The notes under the pieces were generated by a model, which had not been told where the DNA came from, did no database searches, and saw only the letters and a program-made list of their open reading frames with translations. From Alicyclobacillus sp. (GTDB lineage: Bacteria > Bacillota > Bacilli > Alicyclobacillales > Alicyclobacillaceae): a DNA stretch of 64,000 bases. The stretch's first letter is position 1. Each line of letters starts with the position of its first letter. The translations under genes and the position numbers were made by a program. Below are positions 52,293 to 61,041 of this stretch, piece by piece. Where the stretch lies: NCBI GenBank assembly GCA_023511725.1, contig JAIMAY010000011.1:1-64000 (forward strand), in the 5' to 3' direction.

Positions 52293-52947
52293 AGCTGTCC
52301 ATCACCTCAATCAGCGCCCGGATCTTGTCCGGAGATTTTCGCCCGTCCACCTCGACGCCGGATGAGACGTCCAGACCGGCAGGGCGTACGCATTGGAGCA
52401 ACTGGGCCGCGTTCTCGGGGCGGATACCGCCTGCCACCCAGACGGGCGCCGTTGGAGCCAGGGCTTCCAGGAGATGAGGCAAGCGCGTCCAGTTGAAGCT
52501 TTGCCCATGGCCGCCGGTGACCGTCGGGGCCGCATCCTTGGGCGGCGCGGCGTCAAGCAGGACGGCGTCGATCACGCCCGCATACCGCTTCGCCGCGTCG
52601 ATGACATTGCCGGGGGTCTCTTCCGCGACCGGCAAGGCCTTCCACACTTCCAATCCCGCCGTCTGCAACTGTCGGCATGTCGCCGGCGACTCGCTGCCGT
52701 GCAGTTGCACAGTGCGAAGCCCGCAGGTACGCGCGATGTCCAACACCTCGTCCGGGGGGAGGTCGACAAAGACGCCTGTAGCTCGCACCCTATCCGGGAG
52801 ATGTTGGATGATCAGACGCGCATCGGCCGGGGCCACGTAGCGACGGCTGGCCGGGACGAACACGAATCCGACATGCGTGACGCGCGGATGATCCGTGAAG
52901 CCAAGATCATCCCCCGGCCGGAGGCCGCACACCTTCAGCGCCGTCAT
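52273..52947 (-). CDS. trpF: Phosphoribosylanthranilate isomerase
   Basis: It converts phosphoribosylanthranilate to its ribulose form. The 224-residue barrel has LKVCGL at the start (catalytic Cys), [28 protein letters not shown], the catalytic Asp in [11 protein letters not shown], and [15 protein letters not shown]. It overlaps trpC by 4 nt. Confidence 0.94.
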   Translation of the reverse strand: MTALKVCGLRPGDDLGFTDHPRVTHVGFVFVPASRRYVAPADARLIIQHLPDRVRATGVFVDLPPDEVLDIARTCGLRTVQLHGSESPATCRQLQTAGLEVWKALPVAEETPGNVIDAAKRYAGVIDAVLLDAAPPKDAAPTVTGGHGQSFNWTRLPHLLEALAPTAPVWVAGGIRPENAAQLLQCVRPAGLDVSSGVEVDGRKSPDKIRALIEVMDSYDNSCS

Positions 52948-53762
52948 GGGGCACCGCCTCGAACAGCCGCACCCAGCGGCACGCGGAGTGCTGACAGCCG
53001 CTGTTCCAGCAGTGGGGTATGTGCAACGCGCATCAGGGACTCACCCACCAGGATGGCGCGCGCGCCAGCTGCAGCCATCCGTGCCGCATCATCATGACCT
53101 TGGATCCCGCTCTCCGCAACCGCCAGGGTATCCGGCGGCAGTTGGGCCAAGACGCGCTCCGAGGTGGCCAGCGAGACCTCGAACGTGTGCAGGTTGCGGT
53201 TGTTGATGCCAATGACAGCCGGGGCCGCCGCCATCGCCGCCTCCGCCTCTTCCTCATCGTGGACTTCGACCAGCGCGGTCAGCCCGAGATCGCGCGCGTA
53301 CGCCGCCAGTTCGCGCAATCGCTGCGGCGTCAGCGCAGCGCAGATGAGCAGCACGGCATCCGCGCCGGCCAGCCGGGCCTCCTCGATTTGCACTTCATCG
53401 ATGATGAAGTCCTTGCGCAACACCGGCACCGAAACGGATGCGCGCACGGCCTTCAGGTCCTCCAGCGTGCCCCGGAAGAACGTCTGGTCCGTCAGTACCG
53501 AGATGGCCGCCGCACCGGCCGCTGCGTACCGCTGCGCCGTCCCCACAGGATCAAACGCCTCTGCAATCTGTCCCTTGGAGGGGCTGGCCTGTTTGACTTC
53601 GGCGATCACGTTCAGACTGTCACCGGCCGCAAGTGCTCCCGCAAAGTCACGACACGGGGGAAGCTGCTCCAGGCGCCGCCGCCAGCCTGCGTCGCGCTGT
53701 GTGCGAAGCGCATCCACCTCTTGCCGCTTCACTGCGAGGATGCGTTCCAAAAACGTGGTCAT
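52944..53762 (-). CDS. trpC: Indole-3-glycerol phosphate synthase
   Basis: It closes the indole ring. At 272 residues it has ILAVKRQEVDAL, VIAEVKQASPSKG (catalytic Lys context), VPVLRKDFIIDEVQIEEAR, GINNRNLHTFEV and AVAESGIQGHDD. It overlaps trpD by 4 nt. Confidence 0.95.
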   Translation of the reverse strand: MTTFLERILAVKRQEVDALRTQRDAGWRRRLEQLPPCRDFAGALAAGDSLNVIAEVKQASPSKGQIAEAFDPVGTAQRYAAAGAAAISVLTDQTFFRGTLEDLKAVRASVSVPVLRKDFIIDEVQIEEARLAGADAVLLICAALTPQRLRELAAYARDLGLTALVEVHDEEEAEAAMAAAPAVIGINNRNLHTFEVSLATSERVLAQLPPDTLAVAESGIQGHDDAARMAAAGARAILVGESLMRVAHTPLLEQRLSALRVPLGAAVRGGAP

Positions 53763-54841
53763 GGGGCCACCTCCGCAGGACGGAGCTGTTGGGTGAACGT
53801 GATGTAAGCCTCGAGGGTGCGCGCCGCGGAGCCATTGTCGATGTGCTCTGCCGCCAAGCGTACGCCGTCCGCCATCGACAAAGCCTTGCCGGCGGCAAAC
53901 AGCGCTGCACCCGCATTGAGCAGAACCGCGTCGCGCGCCGGTCCCCTCTGCCCAGAGAAGACGGCGCGGATGATGCGCGCGTTGTGGTCCGCGTCGCCGC
54001 CCTGCAGGGCCGTGACGGGTGCTGGCGTCAGCCCGAGTTGCTCCGGACGGACGGCGTAGTGACGAACCTCACCGCGCCGTACCTCCGCAACCTTGGTCTC
54101 CCCCGCGAGTGAGAGCTCATCCAACCCGCCGGCCCCATGCACCACCAGGGCGCATTCTGTGTCCAAGCGCGCGAGTGCCTGTGCGATCTTTCCCACCAGA
54201 TCTGGCTTGAAGACCCCCAGCACTTGATGGGATGCGCCTGCCGGATTGGTGAGCGGGCCAAGGATGTTGAACACGGTGCGGAAACCGAGTTGCCGACGCG
54301 TCTCCGCGGCGTGCTTCATCGCCGGATGATATACAGGCGCAAACAGGAAGCAGAAGCCCGTAGCCTCAAGGCATGCTTGGGCCTCGGCCACGCTTAAATC
54401 CACACGTGCACCCAGCGCCTGTAAAACGTCAGCACTGCCACTCTTGCTCGATACGGCGCGGTTGCCGTGTTTCGCCACGGGTACGCCGGCGGCCGCGCAC
54501 ACAAAGGCTGCTGCCGTGGAGATGTTGAACGTGTCCGCGCCATCTCCACCTGTCCCGCACGTGTCGAGTACGGGCCGCGAGGGGTGAAGGCGGATCGCAT
54601 GCTGGCGCATGGCCCGCGCGAAGCCCACGATTTCCTCCACAGTCTCGCCGCGAACCGCAATGGCGGCGAGGAGTCCAGCAACCTGAACTGGCGTCATCTG
54701 GCCGGACATCAACAGGTGCATCACCTGCTCCGCCGTGGCCTCGTCCAGGGTTTCACCCGTCGCGACGCGGCGCAGAATCGCGCTCACTTGAAGCGCTGGC
54801 TCATCGGCCGCCTGCTGGCGGTACAGTTGGGTGCTCTCCAT
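53759..54841 (-). CDS. trpD: Anthranilate phosphoribosyltransferase
   Basis: It joins anthranilate and PRPP. At 360 residues it has DTCGTGGDGADTFNISTAAAF (PRPP binding), VAKHGNRAVSSKSGSADVL, FLFAPVYHPAMKHAAE and FNILGPLTNPAG. It is the first gene after the trp leader; trpE and trpG are not present here. The four bases of overlap with trpC and the GAG-rich ribosome binding site suggest control at this start codon. Confidence 0.96.
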   Translation of the reverse strand: MESTQLYRQQAADEPALQVSAILRRVATGETLDEATAEQVMHLLMSGQMTPVQVAGLLAAIAVRGETVEEIVGFARAMRQHAIRLHPSRPVLDTCGTGGDGADTFNISTAAAFVCAAAGVPVAKHGNRAVSSKSGSADVLQALGARVDLSVAEAQACLEATGFCFLFAPVYHPAMKHAAETRRQLGFRTVFNILGPLTNPAGASHQVLGVFKPDLVGKIAQALARLDTECALVVHGAGGLDELSLAGETKVAEVRRGEVRHYAVRPEQLGLTPAPVTALQGGDADHNARIIRAVFSGQRGPARDAVLLNAGAALFAAGKALSMADGVRLAAEHIDNGSAARTLEAYITFTQQLRPAEVAP

Positions 54842-54859
54842 CTCTGCTCGTCTCCTCTC
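54842..54859 (-). promoter_or_regulatory. Four GAG triplets across the trpD ribosome binding site
   Basis: On the minus strand, GAG occurs at 54859, 54854, 54849 and 54844 with 2-nt spacers, directly before the trpD ATG (54841-54839). The GAGGAG-type Shine-Dalgarno lies within it. TRAP recognises (G/U)AG triplets with 2-3 nt spacers, so a second, short TRAP contact over the ribosome binding site is possible. Four triplets could also arise by chance in a purine-rich site. Confidence 0.45.
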
Positions 54860-55024
54860 TCATGCCTACTGTCTCCACTGGGAAGCTGGCGAGAACCGGT
54901 GCGCGGAGGCGTAGCCCTGAAGGTCCGGTGGATATAAAGAAATCCACACGTCAGAGCCGCCAAGAGCCGCTCCGACCTGCGGATTTCGCAACCATCCGAG
55001 GTCATGATTCCCCTGTTTACAGGA
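54860..55024 (-). promoter_or_regulatory. trp leader region with alternative pairing potential
   Basis: On the minus strand this part contains a hairpin with arms GACCT-CGGAT and ATCCG-C-AGGTC. It also holds two CGGCTC copies able to pair with GAGCCG inside the upstream GAG array, and a GTGGAT/ATCCAC hairpin. No classic T-tract terminator is present. These could form the switch part of a TRAP-controlled leader. No T-box motif was seen. Confidence 0.4.
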
Positions 55025-55072
55025 CTCAGCTCGGCTCAACTCTGCTGCACTCGTCTCGTCTCAGCTCATCTC
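55025..55072 (-). promoter_or_regulatory. TRAP (MtrB) binding site: ten triplets on a 5-nt period
   Basis: On the minus (transcribed) strand, GAG triplets end at plus coordinates 55025, 55030, 55035, 55040, 55050, 55055, 55060, 55065 and 55070. The remaining slot (55045) is CAG. Every spacer is exactly 2 nt. Bacillus TRAP is an 11-subunit ring that wraps RNA of 11 (G/U)AG triplets with 2-3 nt spacers in the trp leader. Position (between a promoter and trpD) and regular spacing make this assignment strong. The mtrB gene itself is not in the window. Confidence 0.8.
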
Positions 55073-55160
55073 GACCGACCACGCCATGAAAGCCTGGTCG
55101 CCACTCGCTCTCGCAGCGCTGGATCAAGGCTTGCTTGCGAGAGTCGTTGTAATTATCCCC

Positions 55161-55189
55161 ATGATACGTGCTCATCGCCGCCCCGTCAA
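55161..55189 (-). promoter_or_regulatory. Sigma-A promoter of the trp operon
   Basis: On the minus strand, TTGACG (55184-55189) is followed after exactly 17 nt by TATCAT (55161-55166). Transcription would start near 55154, giving a leader of about 310 nt that contains the GAG array. It lies directly after the aroH stop. Confidence 0.75.
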
Positions 55190-55199
55190 CCGCCAGTTG

Positions 55200-55568
55200 T
55201 CACGCATCCGCGATGTCAGGACGGAGTTGGACCGCATCCCCTAGGTACACGTGCACAAGTTCATCCTGCGCCTTGTCCGTATTCACATGGAGCAGCACGC
55301 GCACACAGCGCTCCAGCGCACCGGGTACATCCAGTTCGCGGGCGCACATCAGCGGTACCCATTGCCATCCTGGCAGGGAACGGACCGCCTTGGCTGGAAA
55401 GGCCGCGTTCAGGTCGGGCGTGAGCGTCAGGATCACGCTGGCGACGTCGTCCACGTCAATCGCGTTCGCCTCGACGATGCGCAGCATCAAATCACGCGTG
55501 GCTGTGTAGATGGCCTCGGGCGTGTTGGCGGGCACGGTGTTGGCCCCACGAATACCTCGAACGCGCAT
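55200..55568 (-). CDS. aroH: Chorismate mutase AroH
   Basis: It converts chorismate to prephenate. The 122-residue AroH-fold protein has VRGIRGANTV (Arg near residue 7), MCARELDVPGALERCVRVLLHVNT (Cys ~75 and Arg ~90) and VHVYLGDAV (Tyr ~108), matching the Bacillus active site. A second ATG at 55571 is possible; 55568 has better spacing from GGAGG. The start overlaps the aroB stop. Confidence 0.94.
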   Translation of the reverse strand: MRVRGIRGANTVPANTPEAIYTATRDLMLRIVEANAIDVDDVASVILTLTPDLNAAFPAKAVRSLPGWQWVPLMCARELDVPGALERCVRVLLHVNTDKAQDELVHVYLGDAVQLRPDIADA

Positions 55569-56674
55569 CATTCCGCCTCCTCGCCGGTGGTCGCGGCCTC
55601 CCACATCGCCGCCACCTCCTCCGGGGTCATGTCCCTCACCGTTTCCACCTGGCCGATGGCACGCGGCAGTACGAATGTCCAGCCTGTGCCACGGTGCTTC
55701 TTGTCCACCTGAATCGCCCGCGCCACGTCTTCCCAGGGTAAAGCCGGGGGCCGGGTGGGAAGAAGGTGCGCGTCCAGCACGTCCACTATCCGCTGTGCGT
55801 CCTGGGCTGGCAGCAGGCCGCGCTGGACGGCCAAACGCGCCTCCAATGCCAGTCCGATACTGACAGCTTCGCCGTGGTTGAGCGTATAGTGGGTCAACAG
55901 TTCCACGGCGTGACCGAGGGTGTGTCCCAGGTTGAGCCACATGCGTATGCCACTTTCCCGCTCGTCCGCCTCGACAATTCGCACCTTGACCGCAACGGCC
56001 CGCTCCAGCATGAACGTCACCACGCGGGAATCCTGCGGTGGTTCGGGCAGCGGACATTGTTCGAGGATGGAGAACAGTTCAGGGTCACCGATGATCCCAT
56101 GCTTGATCACTTCCGCCATGCCGCCGCGCCACTCCCGCGGGGGGAGTGTGACAAGCGTGTCGGTATCATACAGAACTGCCCGTGGTGGATAGAACGCCCC
56201 CACCAGATTCTTGCCGCGCGGAAGGTTGACCCCGACCTTGCCGCCGATGCTGCTGTCATGCGCGAGCAGCGTCGTCGGGACCTGTACCCAACGGATACCA
56301 CGTAGGTATGTGGCGGCGACGAATCCTGCAAGATCACCCACCATGCCTCCGCCCACCGCGACGATCACGCCATCCCGCCGCACGCCAGCATCAAGCAACG
56401 CGTTGTACAGACGCTCTGCCTGAGCCAGCGATTTGCTCTGGTCCCCCGGGGCCACACTGGCCAGTTCCGCATGCCATCCCGCGGCGGTTAGCACATGCGC
56501 CACGTGGTCCGCGTGGCCTAGGGAACGCACTGTATCGTCCGTAACGACGAGAACGCGGGCGTCGGGCTGTATCCCCGTGGCCTCCAGCACATCAGGCAGC
56601 CTGCGCCGGACACCGGGACCAATGTGCACATCATACCCGCCCAACTGAGACTGGACACGAAGGACGGTGGTCAT
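55568..56674 (-). CDS. aroB: 3-dehydroquinate synthase
   Basis: An NAD- and metal-dependent cyclisation of DAHP. At 368 residues it has [42 protein letters not shown], the metal ligands in GMAEVIKHG, and GHTLGHAVE with [13 protein letters not shown] at 56674 overlaps the aroC stop by 4 nt. Confidence 0.95.
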   Translation of the reverse strand: MTTVLRVQSQLGGYDVHIGPGVRRRLPDVLEATGIQPDARVLVVTDDTVRSLGHADHVAHVLTAAGWHAELASVAPGDQSKSLAQAERLYNALLDAGVRRDGVIVAVGGGMVGDLAGFVAATYLRGIRWVQVPTTLLAHDSSIGGKVGVNLPRGKNLVGAFYPPRAVLYDTDTLVTLPPREWRGGMAEVIKHGIIGDPELFSILEQCPLPEPPQDSRVVTFMLERAVAVKVRIVEADERESGIRMWLNLGHTLGHAVELLTHYTLNHGEAVSIGLALEARLAVQRGLLPAQDAQRIVDVLDAHLLPTRPPALPWEDVARAIQVDKKHRGTGWTFVLPRAIGQVETVRDMTPEEVAAMWEAATTGEEAE

Positions 56675-57828
56675 CGCTTCGCCACCCGGCGCAGGTAGGC
56701 CGCTAGGTTGTCCTCGATTTCGTCGACAGAATCTCCGCCAAATTTCTCGAGAAAGGCGTCGGCGATAACCCAAGCCACCACGTTTTCGGCCACCACCGAG
56801 GCGGCGGGCACGGCGCAGTAATCGGACCTTTCCACGGCGGCGGGTTCCGGCGTCTTCGTGGGCATATCGACGCTCATTAACGGCCGGTAGAGGGTGGAGA
56901 TGGGCTTCATCGCGCCGCGCACCACGACGACTTCCCCGTTGGTCATGCCGCCTTCGAGGCCGCCGGCGCTGTTGCGGGATCGGACATAGTGTTGGCCGTC
57001 ATGGGCAATGGGGTCGTGCACCTCTGAACCAAACCGGCGTGCCGCTTCAAAGCCTAGGCCGATCTCGACCCCCTTGATGGCGGGAATACTCATGACGGCG
57101 GCGGCCAAGCGCCCGTCCAGTTTGCGGTCCCAGTGCACATGGCTGCCCAGACCCGGCGGGCAGCCCTTGACCCGTACCTCAAACACGCCACCGACCGTAT
57201 CCCCCCGCTCGCGGGCCTCGTCGATGCGGGCCACCATCTGCGCCGACGCTTCCGGGTCCGCGCAGCGCACCGGCGAGGCGTCTGCCGCACTGATGCGCTT
57301 CGCCCAGTCATCGGGCAGGTGCTGCGCGTGAATACCGCCTATCTCCACCACGTCCGCGCTGACCTCCATGCCAAAGTGCGCCAGCAGCTGCCGCGCTAGT
57401 GCACCGGCCGCCACCTGGGTTGCTGTGTTGCGCGCACTGGCGCGCTCGAGGACATTGCGCAGATCCTCGTGGCCGTACTTGAGACCGCCCGCCAGGTCCG
57501 CATGCCCAGGGCGCGGTCGCGTCACGCGCTTGAGGTTTTCAGGTGGATTTCCAAAGACCGCCATGCGGTCTTGCCAATTTCGAAAATCACGATTGAGGAT
57601 GCGCATGGTGATGGGAGATCCAAGCGTTTCGCCGAAGCGCACGCCGCTGGTGATCTCGACCTCATCGGCTTCAATCTGCATGCGCCGGCCACGCCCATAG
57701 CCCTGCTGGCGGCGGCGAAGCTGCTCGTCAATCACCTGTTTCGACACGCGCAGGCCGCTCGGGAATCCTTCGATGATCACAGTCAACTCCGGACCGTGCG
57801 ACTCGCCCGCGGTCAGGTAACGAATCAC
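56671..57828 (-). CDS. aroC: Chorismate synthase
   Basis: An FMN-dependent final step of the shikimate pathway. At 385 residues it begins with [23 protein letters not shown]. It has [31 protein letters not shown]-type text, [14 protein letters not shown], and the [10 protein letters not shown] ending motif. GTG at 57828 has GGAGAG upstream. It is the first gene of the aroC-aroB-aroH unit; gene order resembles Bacillus aroF(C)-aroB-aroH. Confidence 0.95.
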   Translation of the reverse strand: MIRYLTAGESHGPELTVIIEGFPSGLRVSKQVIDEQLRRRQQGYGRGRRMQIEADEVEITSGVRFGETLGSPITMRILNRDFRNWQDRMAVFGNPPENLKRVTRPRPGHADLAGGLKYGHEDLRNVLERASARNTATQVAAGALARQLLAHFGMEVSADVVEIGGIHAQHLPDDWAKRISAADASPVRCADPEASAQMVARIDEARERGDTVGGVFEVRVKGCPPGLGSHVHWDRKLDGRLAAAVMSIPAIKGVEIGLGFEAARRFGSEVHDPIAHDGQHYVRSRNSAGGLEGGMTNGEVVVVRGAMKPISTLYRPLMSVDMPTKTPEPAAVERSDYCAVPAASVVAENVVAWVIADAFLEKFGGDSVDEIEDNLAAYLRRVAKR

Positions 57829-57916
57829 GGGTGTCTCTCCTCTCCTCTTTCTCTCCACTCCCAGCTCGCGTCGGACGCTGTCAGGAAGGATCGCTCACCG
57901 GGTGAAATTTCTCTGT

Positions 57917-57944
57917 ATTATAGCATGTTTCGCTCGGCTGTCAG
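57917..57944 (-). promoter_or_regulatory. Probable promoter of aroCBH
   Basis: On the minus strand, CTGACA (57939-57944), 16 nt, then consensus TATAAT (57917-57922). It overlaps the last codons of the M42-like gene and lies about 85 nt before aroC. Confidence 0.65.
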
Positions 57945-58934
57945 GGTGTCGGCACGTTTGCCGAGAACTGCCACCAGCCTGGCTGTTTCGTCCACGTCCT
58001 CGAGTTGTACGCGAGCCGCATACGGAGACGCAGCAAGCACGGGCATACCCACGCCGATTACGGGCATCCTCGCTATCCTCAGCGCCGTCCCGGCGTCCGA
58101 GCCATCCTCCGTCAGCACCGCTCGTTGCAACCGCCGTCCCGCCTCGCTCGCCACCCGCTCGGCGAACTGTTGCAGGGCTTGCGGCAGCACGAGCAGCGGA
58201 TCCCGCAGCCGAAGGACCGGGCCACCGCCCAACCGCGGTTCGTCGCCGCCTGGACGGATGGGGATAGGCTCCACCACAATCGTCAAATCTGCCGCAGTGC
58301 TTTGGACCACCGTGCGGATGCCGCGGTGTCCGGTCTGACGTTGCACGACCAACGCCAAGGTCACGCGCTGACCCGCCTGCGCCAGTTCCGCGTACGCTGC
58401 CAGTGCTGCGGTGACCGCGGCGCGAGGGCCCACCGCACGTCCCGCGATGCTTCCCTCCCCCAACTCCACCGCATCCTCACCAATGACGCCCGCCAATCCC
58501 ACGCTCAGCTTCTGCGGTACGGACTCGCGAAGTCCGGCCGCCACGTCTACGCTGAACTGGGACGCTTCCCAGCGGTCCGCTGGCGCCTGTGGATCGCGAA
58601 GCAGGAGTCCGACCGTCCCGTCGACGAAGCGCACCAGCCGGCCCGCCCACTGCGCGGGCGCATCTGGACCGATGGGCGCCACACGTTCGTGCCCGTCCGC
58701 GTCTACGTCGAGCACCATCACACCCGGTTCGTCCACCGGCGCGCAGATCAGGACGTGAGGTCCTTGGCCATCCTTTTGCGCGTAGCCGTTGCCGAGCGCG
58801 TCGCTCCACGTGGCATCGGCCGTCGCCGCCGCATCCTGCAGCAATGCTTGCACCAATGCGTGCTCACTTCCCGAGGGCGCAATGAAGCGCGTCCACTTGA
58901 GCAGACTGTCCCGCCACACCGCCTGATTCGTCAT
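57918..58934 (-). CDS. M42 peptidase-like protein lacking metal ligands
   Basis: A 338-residue protein aligned by eye with its two neighbours. APVDEPGVMV replaces the AHMDEVG motif (His lost). GRAVGPRAAVTA replaces the GKxxDDRxG motif (Asp lost). QRQTGHRG replaces QEExGxRG (catalytic Glu lost). Overall length and the IAPSGSE start are kept, so it is a full-length but probably inactive paralogue. It starts within the stop of the active copy (4-nt overlap), which suggests a role as a partner subunit. M42 enzymes form large tetrahedral assemblies. Confidence 0.75.
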   Translation of the reverse strand: MTNQAVWRDSLLKWTRFIAPSGSEHALVQALLQDAAATADATWSDALGNGYAQKDGQGPHVLICAPVDEPGVMVLDVDADGHERVAPIGPDAPAQWAGRLVRFVDGTVGLLLRDPQAPADRWEASQFSVDVAAGLRESVPQKLSVGLAGVIGEDAVELGEGSIAGRAVGPRAAVTAALAAYAELAQAGQRVTLALVVQRQTGHRGIRTVVQSTAADLTIVVEPIPIRPGGDEPRLGGGPVLRLRDPLLVLPQALQQFAERVASEAGRRLQRAVLTEDGSDAGTALRIARMPVIGVGMPVLAASPYAARVQLEDVDETARLVAVLGKRADTLTAERNML

Positions 58935-59983
58935 GCCTTCATCCCTCCGCTTCCGGCGGGCGGTGTGAAACCGCCCTCGGCAATCTCTTGGAGCAGTGCC
59001 AGGACCATGCGCACGGTGGCATGGTAGTCGTCCATCGAGATGATCTGTACGGGTGCGTGGATGTAACGCACGGGCACGGAGATGGACCCACCCATCACGC
59101 CCCGCCCAGACACCTGGATGGCACCGAAATCGTTGGATCCACCCTTCACCCGTCGGAGTTGATACGGGATGTGATGCTTTTCGGCGACGCGGATCATAAA
59201 GTCGAGAAAACGCCGGTCCGCCACCGTCCGGCTGTCGTACACCGTGAACGCAGGGCCGCCTCCGAGTTTGGTGCCCTCACCGTAGCTCGGTGTACCCGCC
59301 ACGTCGTAGCAGACCGTTCCCTCGAGCGCGATGGCGATGTCCGGCTTCACGCGCTTTGCCGCCACCTCCGCGCCGCGCAGGCCAATCTCTTCCTGCACGG
59401 TGAACACAGCCGTGATCGGCAAGAGCGGCCGCGCCTTCAAGACCTCCAACAGCACCGCGCACCCCACCCGGTCGTCGAACGATTTCGCTTTTGCGCAGCC
59501 ATCGCCGAAAGGCTCAAAGGCGGTCGCGAACACCGCCACGTCGCCTGGCTGCACGACCTGGCGCGCCTCCCGATCGTCGCGGGCACCGATGTCGATGTAC
59601 AGGTCCTCGATGCCGGGCACTTTGGATCGCTCAGCCCGCGGCGTGAAGTGAACGGGCTTCCAGCCGATCACGCCCCACACCCTGTGGGGTCCCACCCGCA
59701 CGGGCTTGGAAAGCAGGACGCGCGGATCAATTCCGCCGATGGCTCGAAAGCGGAGCAGCCCATCGCCATCCACGCGCACGATCATCAGACCCACTTCGTC
59801 CATGTGCGCGTCGAGCATCACGCGGGGACCGGTATTCGCACCATGCACCTCGCAGTACAAGGAACCCAGGCTATCGGTGAAGATGTGATCCGCGTATCGA
59901 GTGGCATGCGTGCGAATGACATCGCGGATCTCATCCTCAAAGCCGGACGGACCCACGGCCTCGGTGAGTTCTTTCAAAAGCAT
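58931..59983 (-). CDS. M42 family metallo-aminopeptidase (active type)
   Basis: A 350-residue cytosolic two-metal aminopeptidase. The N-terminus is LTEAVGPSGFEDEIRDVI. Metal and catalytic motifs are complete: DAHMDEVGLMIV (His), KSFDDRVGCAV (bridging Asp), VQEEIGLRGAEVA (catalytic and ligand Glu) and VRYIHAPVQI (His). It trims peptides in the cytosol. ATG at 59983 has GGAGGG upstream. It overlaps the preceding copy by 10 nt and the following one by 4 nt. Confidence 0.92.
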   Translation of the reverse strand: MLLKELTEAVGPSGFEDEIRDVIRTHATRYADHIFTDSLGSLYCEVHGANTGPRVMLDAHMDEVGLMIVRVDGDGLLRFRAIGGIDPRVLLSKPVRVGPHRVWGVIGWKPVHFTPRAERSKVPGIEDLYIDIGARDDREARQVVQPGDVAVFATAFEPFGDGCAKAKSFDDRVGCAVLLEVLKARPLLPITAVFTVQEEIGLRGAEVAAKRVKPDIAIALEGTVCYDVAGTPSYGEGTKLGGGPAFTVYDSRTVADRRFLDFMIRVAEKHHIPYQLRRVKGGSNDFGAIQVSGRGVMGGSISVPVRYIHAPVQIISMDDYHATVRMVLALLQEIAEGGFTPPAGSGGMKA

Positions 59984-61041
59984 GTGAGTCCCTCCACTTC
60001 CTCGCGGCTCAGCCGAGCCAGATAGCGTGCAAGCAGGCGACCGCAATCCACCACGTCGCGGTAGTCGGCCACCTCGACCGAGGTATGCATATAGCGGATG
60101 GGCACACCCACCAGGCCGCATGGGATGCCCTCGGCTGCCAGTTGAATCACGCCAGCGTCCGTACCCGTGGTATCCTGGGTCGTCTCCAACTGCCACGGGA
60201 TACCGTGGGCTACCGCCGTGTCGCGGAGTGCTCGGAACACGCGCGGATGGATGTTGGGCCCCATAGTGATGGCCGGCCCACGGCCCAGTTCGAAACTCAT
60301 GTGGGGTGGGAGCCCCGGGGACGTGCCGAATGTCACGTCGATCACGATGGCCAGATCCGGCCGATACTTCTCCGCCACCGCGCGCGCCCCGGCACTCCCG
60401 AGCTCCTCCTGCACGGTGCAGGCCACCAGAATGTCGGCGGGATGGAGGCGAGATCGCAAATCCTCGAGGCATTCCAGGACAACCGCGAAGCTGATGCGGT
60501 TGTCGATGGCACGTCCCGCCAGCCTTTCGCCCAACAAGGGGATCGGTGACCTGCGCACGGTGATCCGATCGCCGACGCGGACAGCAGCACGCACCCGCTC
60601 CTCGGACATCCCCAGATCTACGAACAACTCCTCCAGCGCAGGCGCTGTGTCGCGTTCACCCGGAGCCATCAGATGGGGGGGCTTAGCGCCGATGACGCCG
60701 ACGAGTTCGTCCTTCCCGTGGACGGTGACTTCTTGACCAATCAACACGCGCGGGTCGAAGCCGCCGGCCTGCACCATGCGCAGAAAGCCGCCCGGCTCGA
60801 TGGCGGAAACAAACAGGGCAATCTCATCCATGTGCACCGCCAGCATCACCCGCGGGCGAGGATCCGGTCCTACGCCGCGTCGAAGCCCCACCACATTGCC
60901 GAGCCAGTCGGTGTCCATCTCGTGCACGTACGGGGCCAAGGCATGCTGCAGGCGCGGCCCCATATCCGCGGCCTCGCAGCCCGCACCGCCCCAACCTTCC
61001 AGCAGCGCCAACAGCGTCTGCCGGTGTCTACCGCTTGTCAA
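59974..61041 (-). CDS. M42 family metallo-aminopeptidase (second active-type copy)
   Basis: A 355-residue paralogue with AVHMDEIALFV, AGRAIDNRISFAV, VQEELGSAGARAV, IVIDVTFG and IRYMHTSVEV, so all metal ligands are kept. The region before the first motif diverges from the neighbour, so substrate range may differ. TTG at 61041 has AAGGGAGG 8 nt upstream and overlaps the pseudouridine synthase gene by 14 nt. Confidence 0.9.
   Translation of the reverse strand: MTSGRHRQTLLALLEGWGGAGCEAADMGPRLQHALAPYVHEMDTDWLGNVVGLRRGVGPDPRPRVMLAVHMDEIALFVSAIEPGGFLRMVQAGGFDPRVLIGQEVTVHGKDELVGVIGAKPPHLMAPGERDTAPALEELFVDLGMSEERVRAAVRVGDRITVRRSPIPLLGERLAGRAIDNRISFAVVLECLEDLRSRLHPADILVACTVQEELGSAGARAVAEKYRPDLAIVIDVTFGTSPGLPPHMSFELGRGPAITMGPNIHPRVFRALRDTAVAHGIPWQLETTQDTTGTDAGVIQLAAEGIPCGLVGVPIRYMHTSVEVADYRDVVDCGRLLARYLARLSREEVEGLTCF

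Noticed and set aside
54784-55005. Minus-strand 73-codon leader ORF overlapping the trpD start
   Set aside because: It has a modest ribosome binding site (AGGGG) but is Arg-rich, overlaps the regulatory hairpins and trpD, and shows no Trp codon cluster. It is more likely chance than a leader peptide.
57918-58934. Calling the degenerate M42 copy a pseudogene
   Set aside because: The frame is intact over 338 codons with a coupled start and no internal stops, so a maintained non-catalytic protein is more likely.
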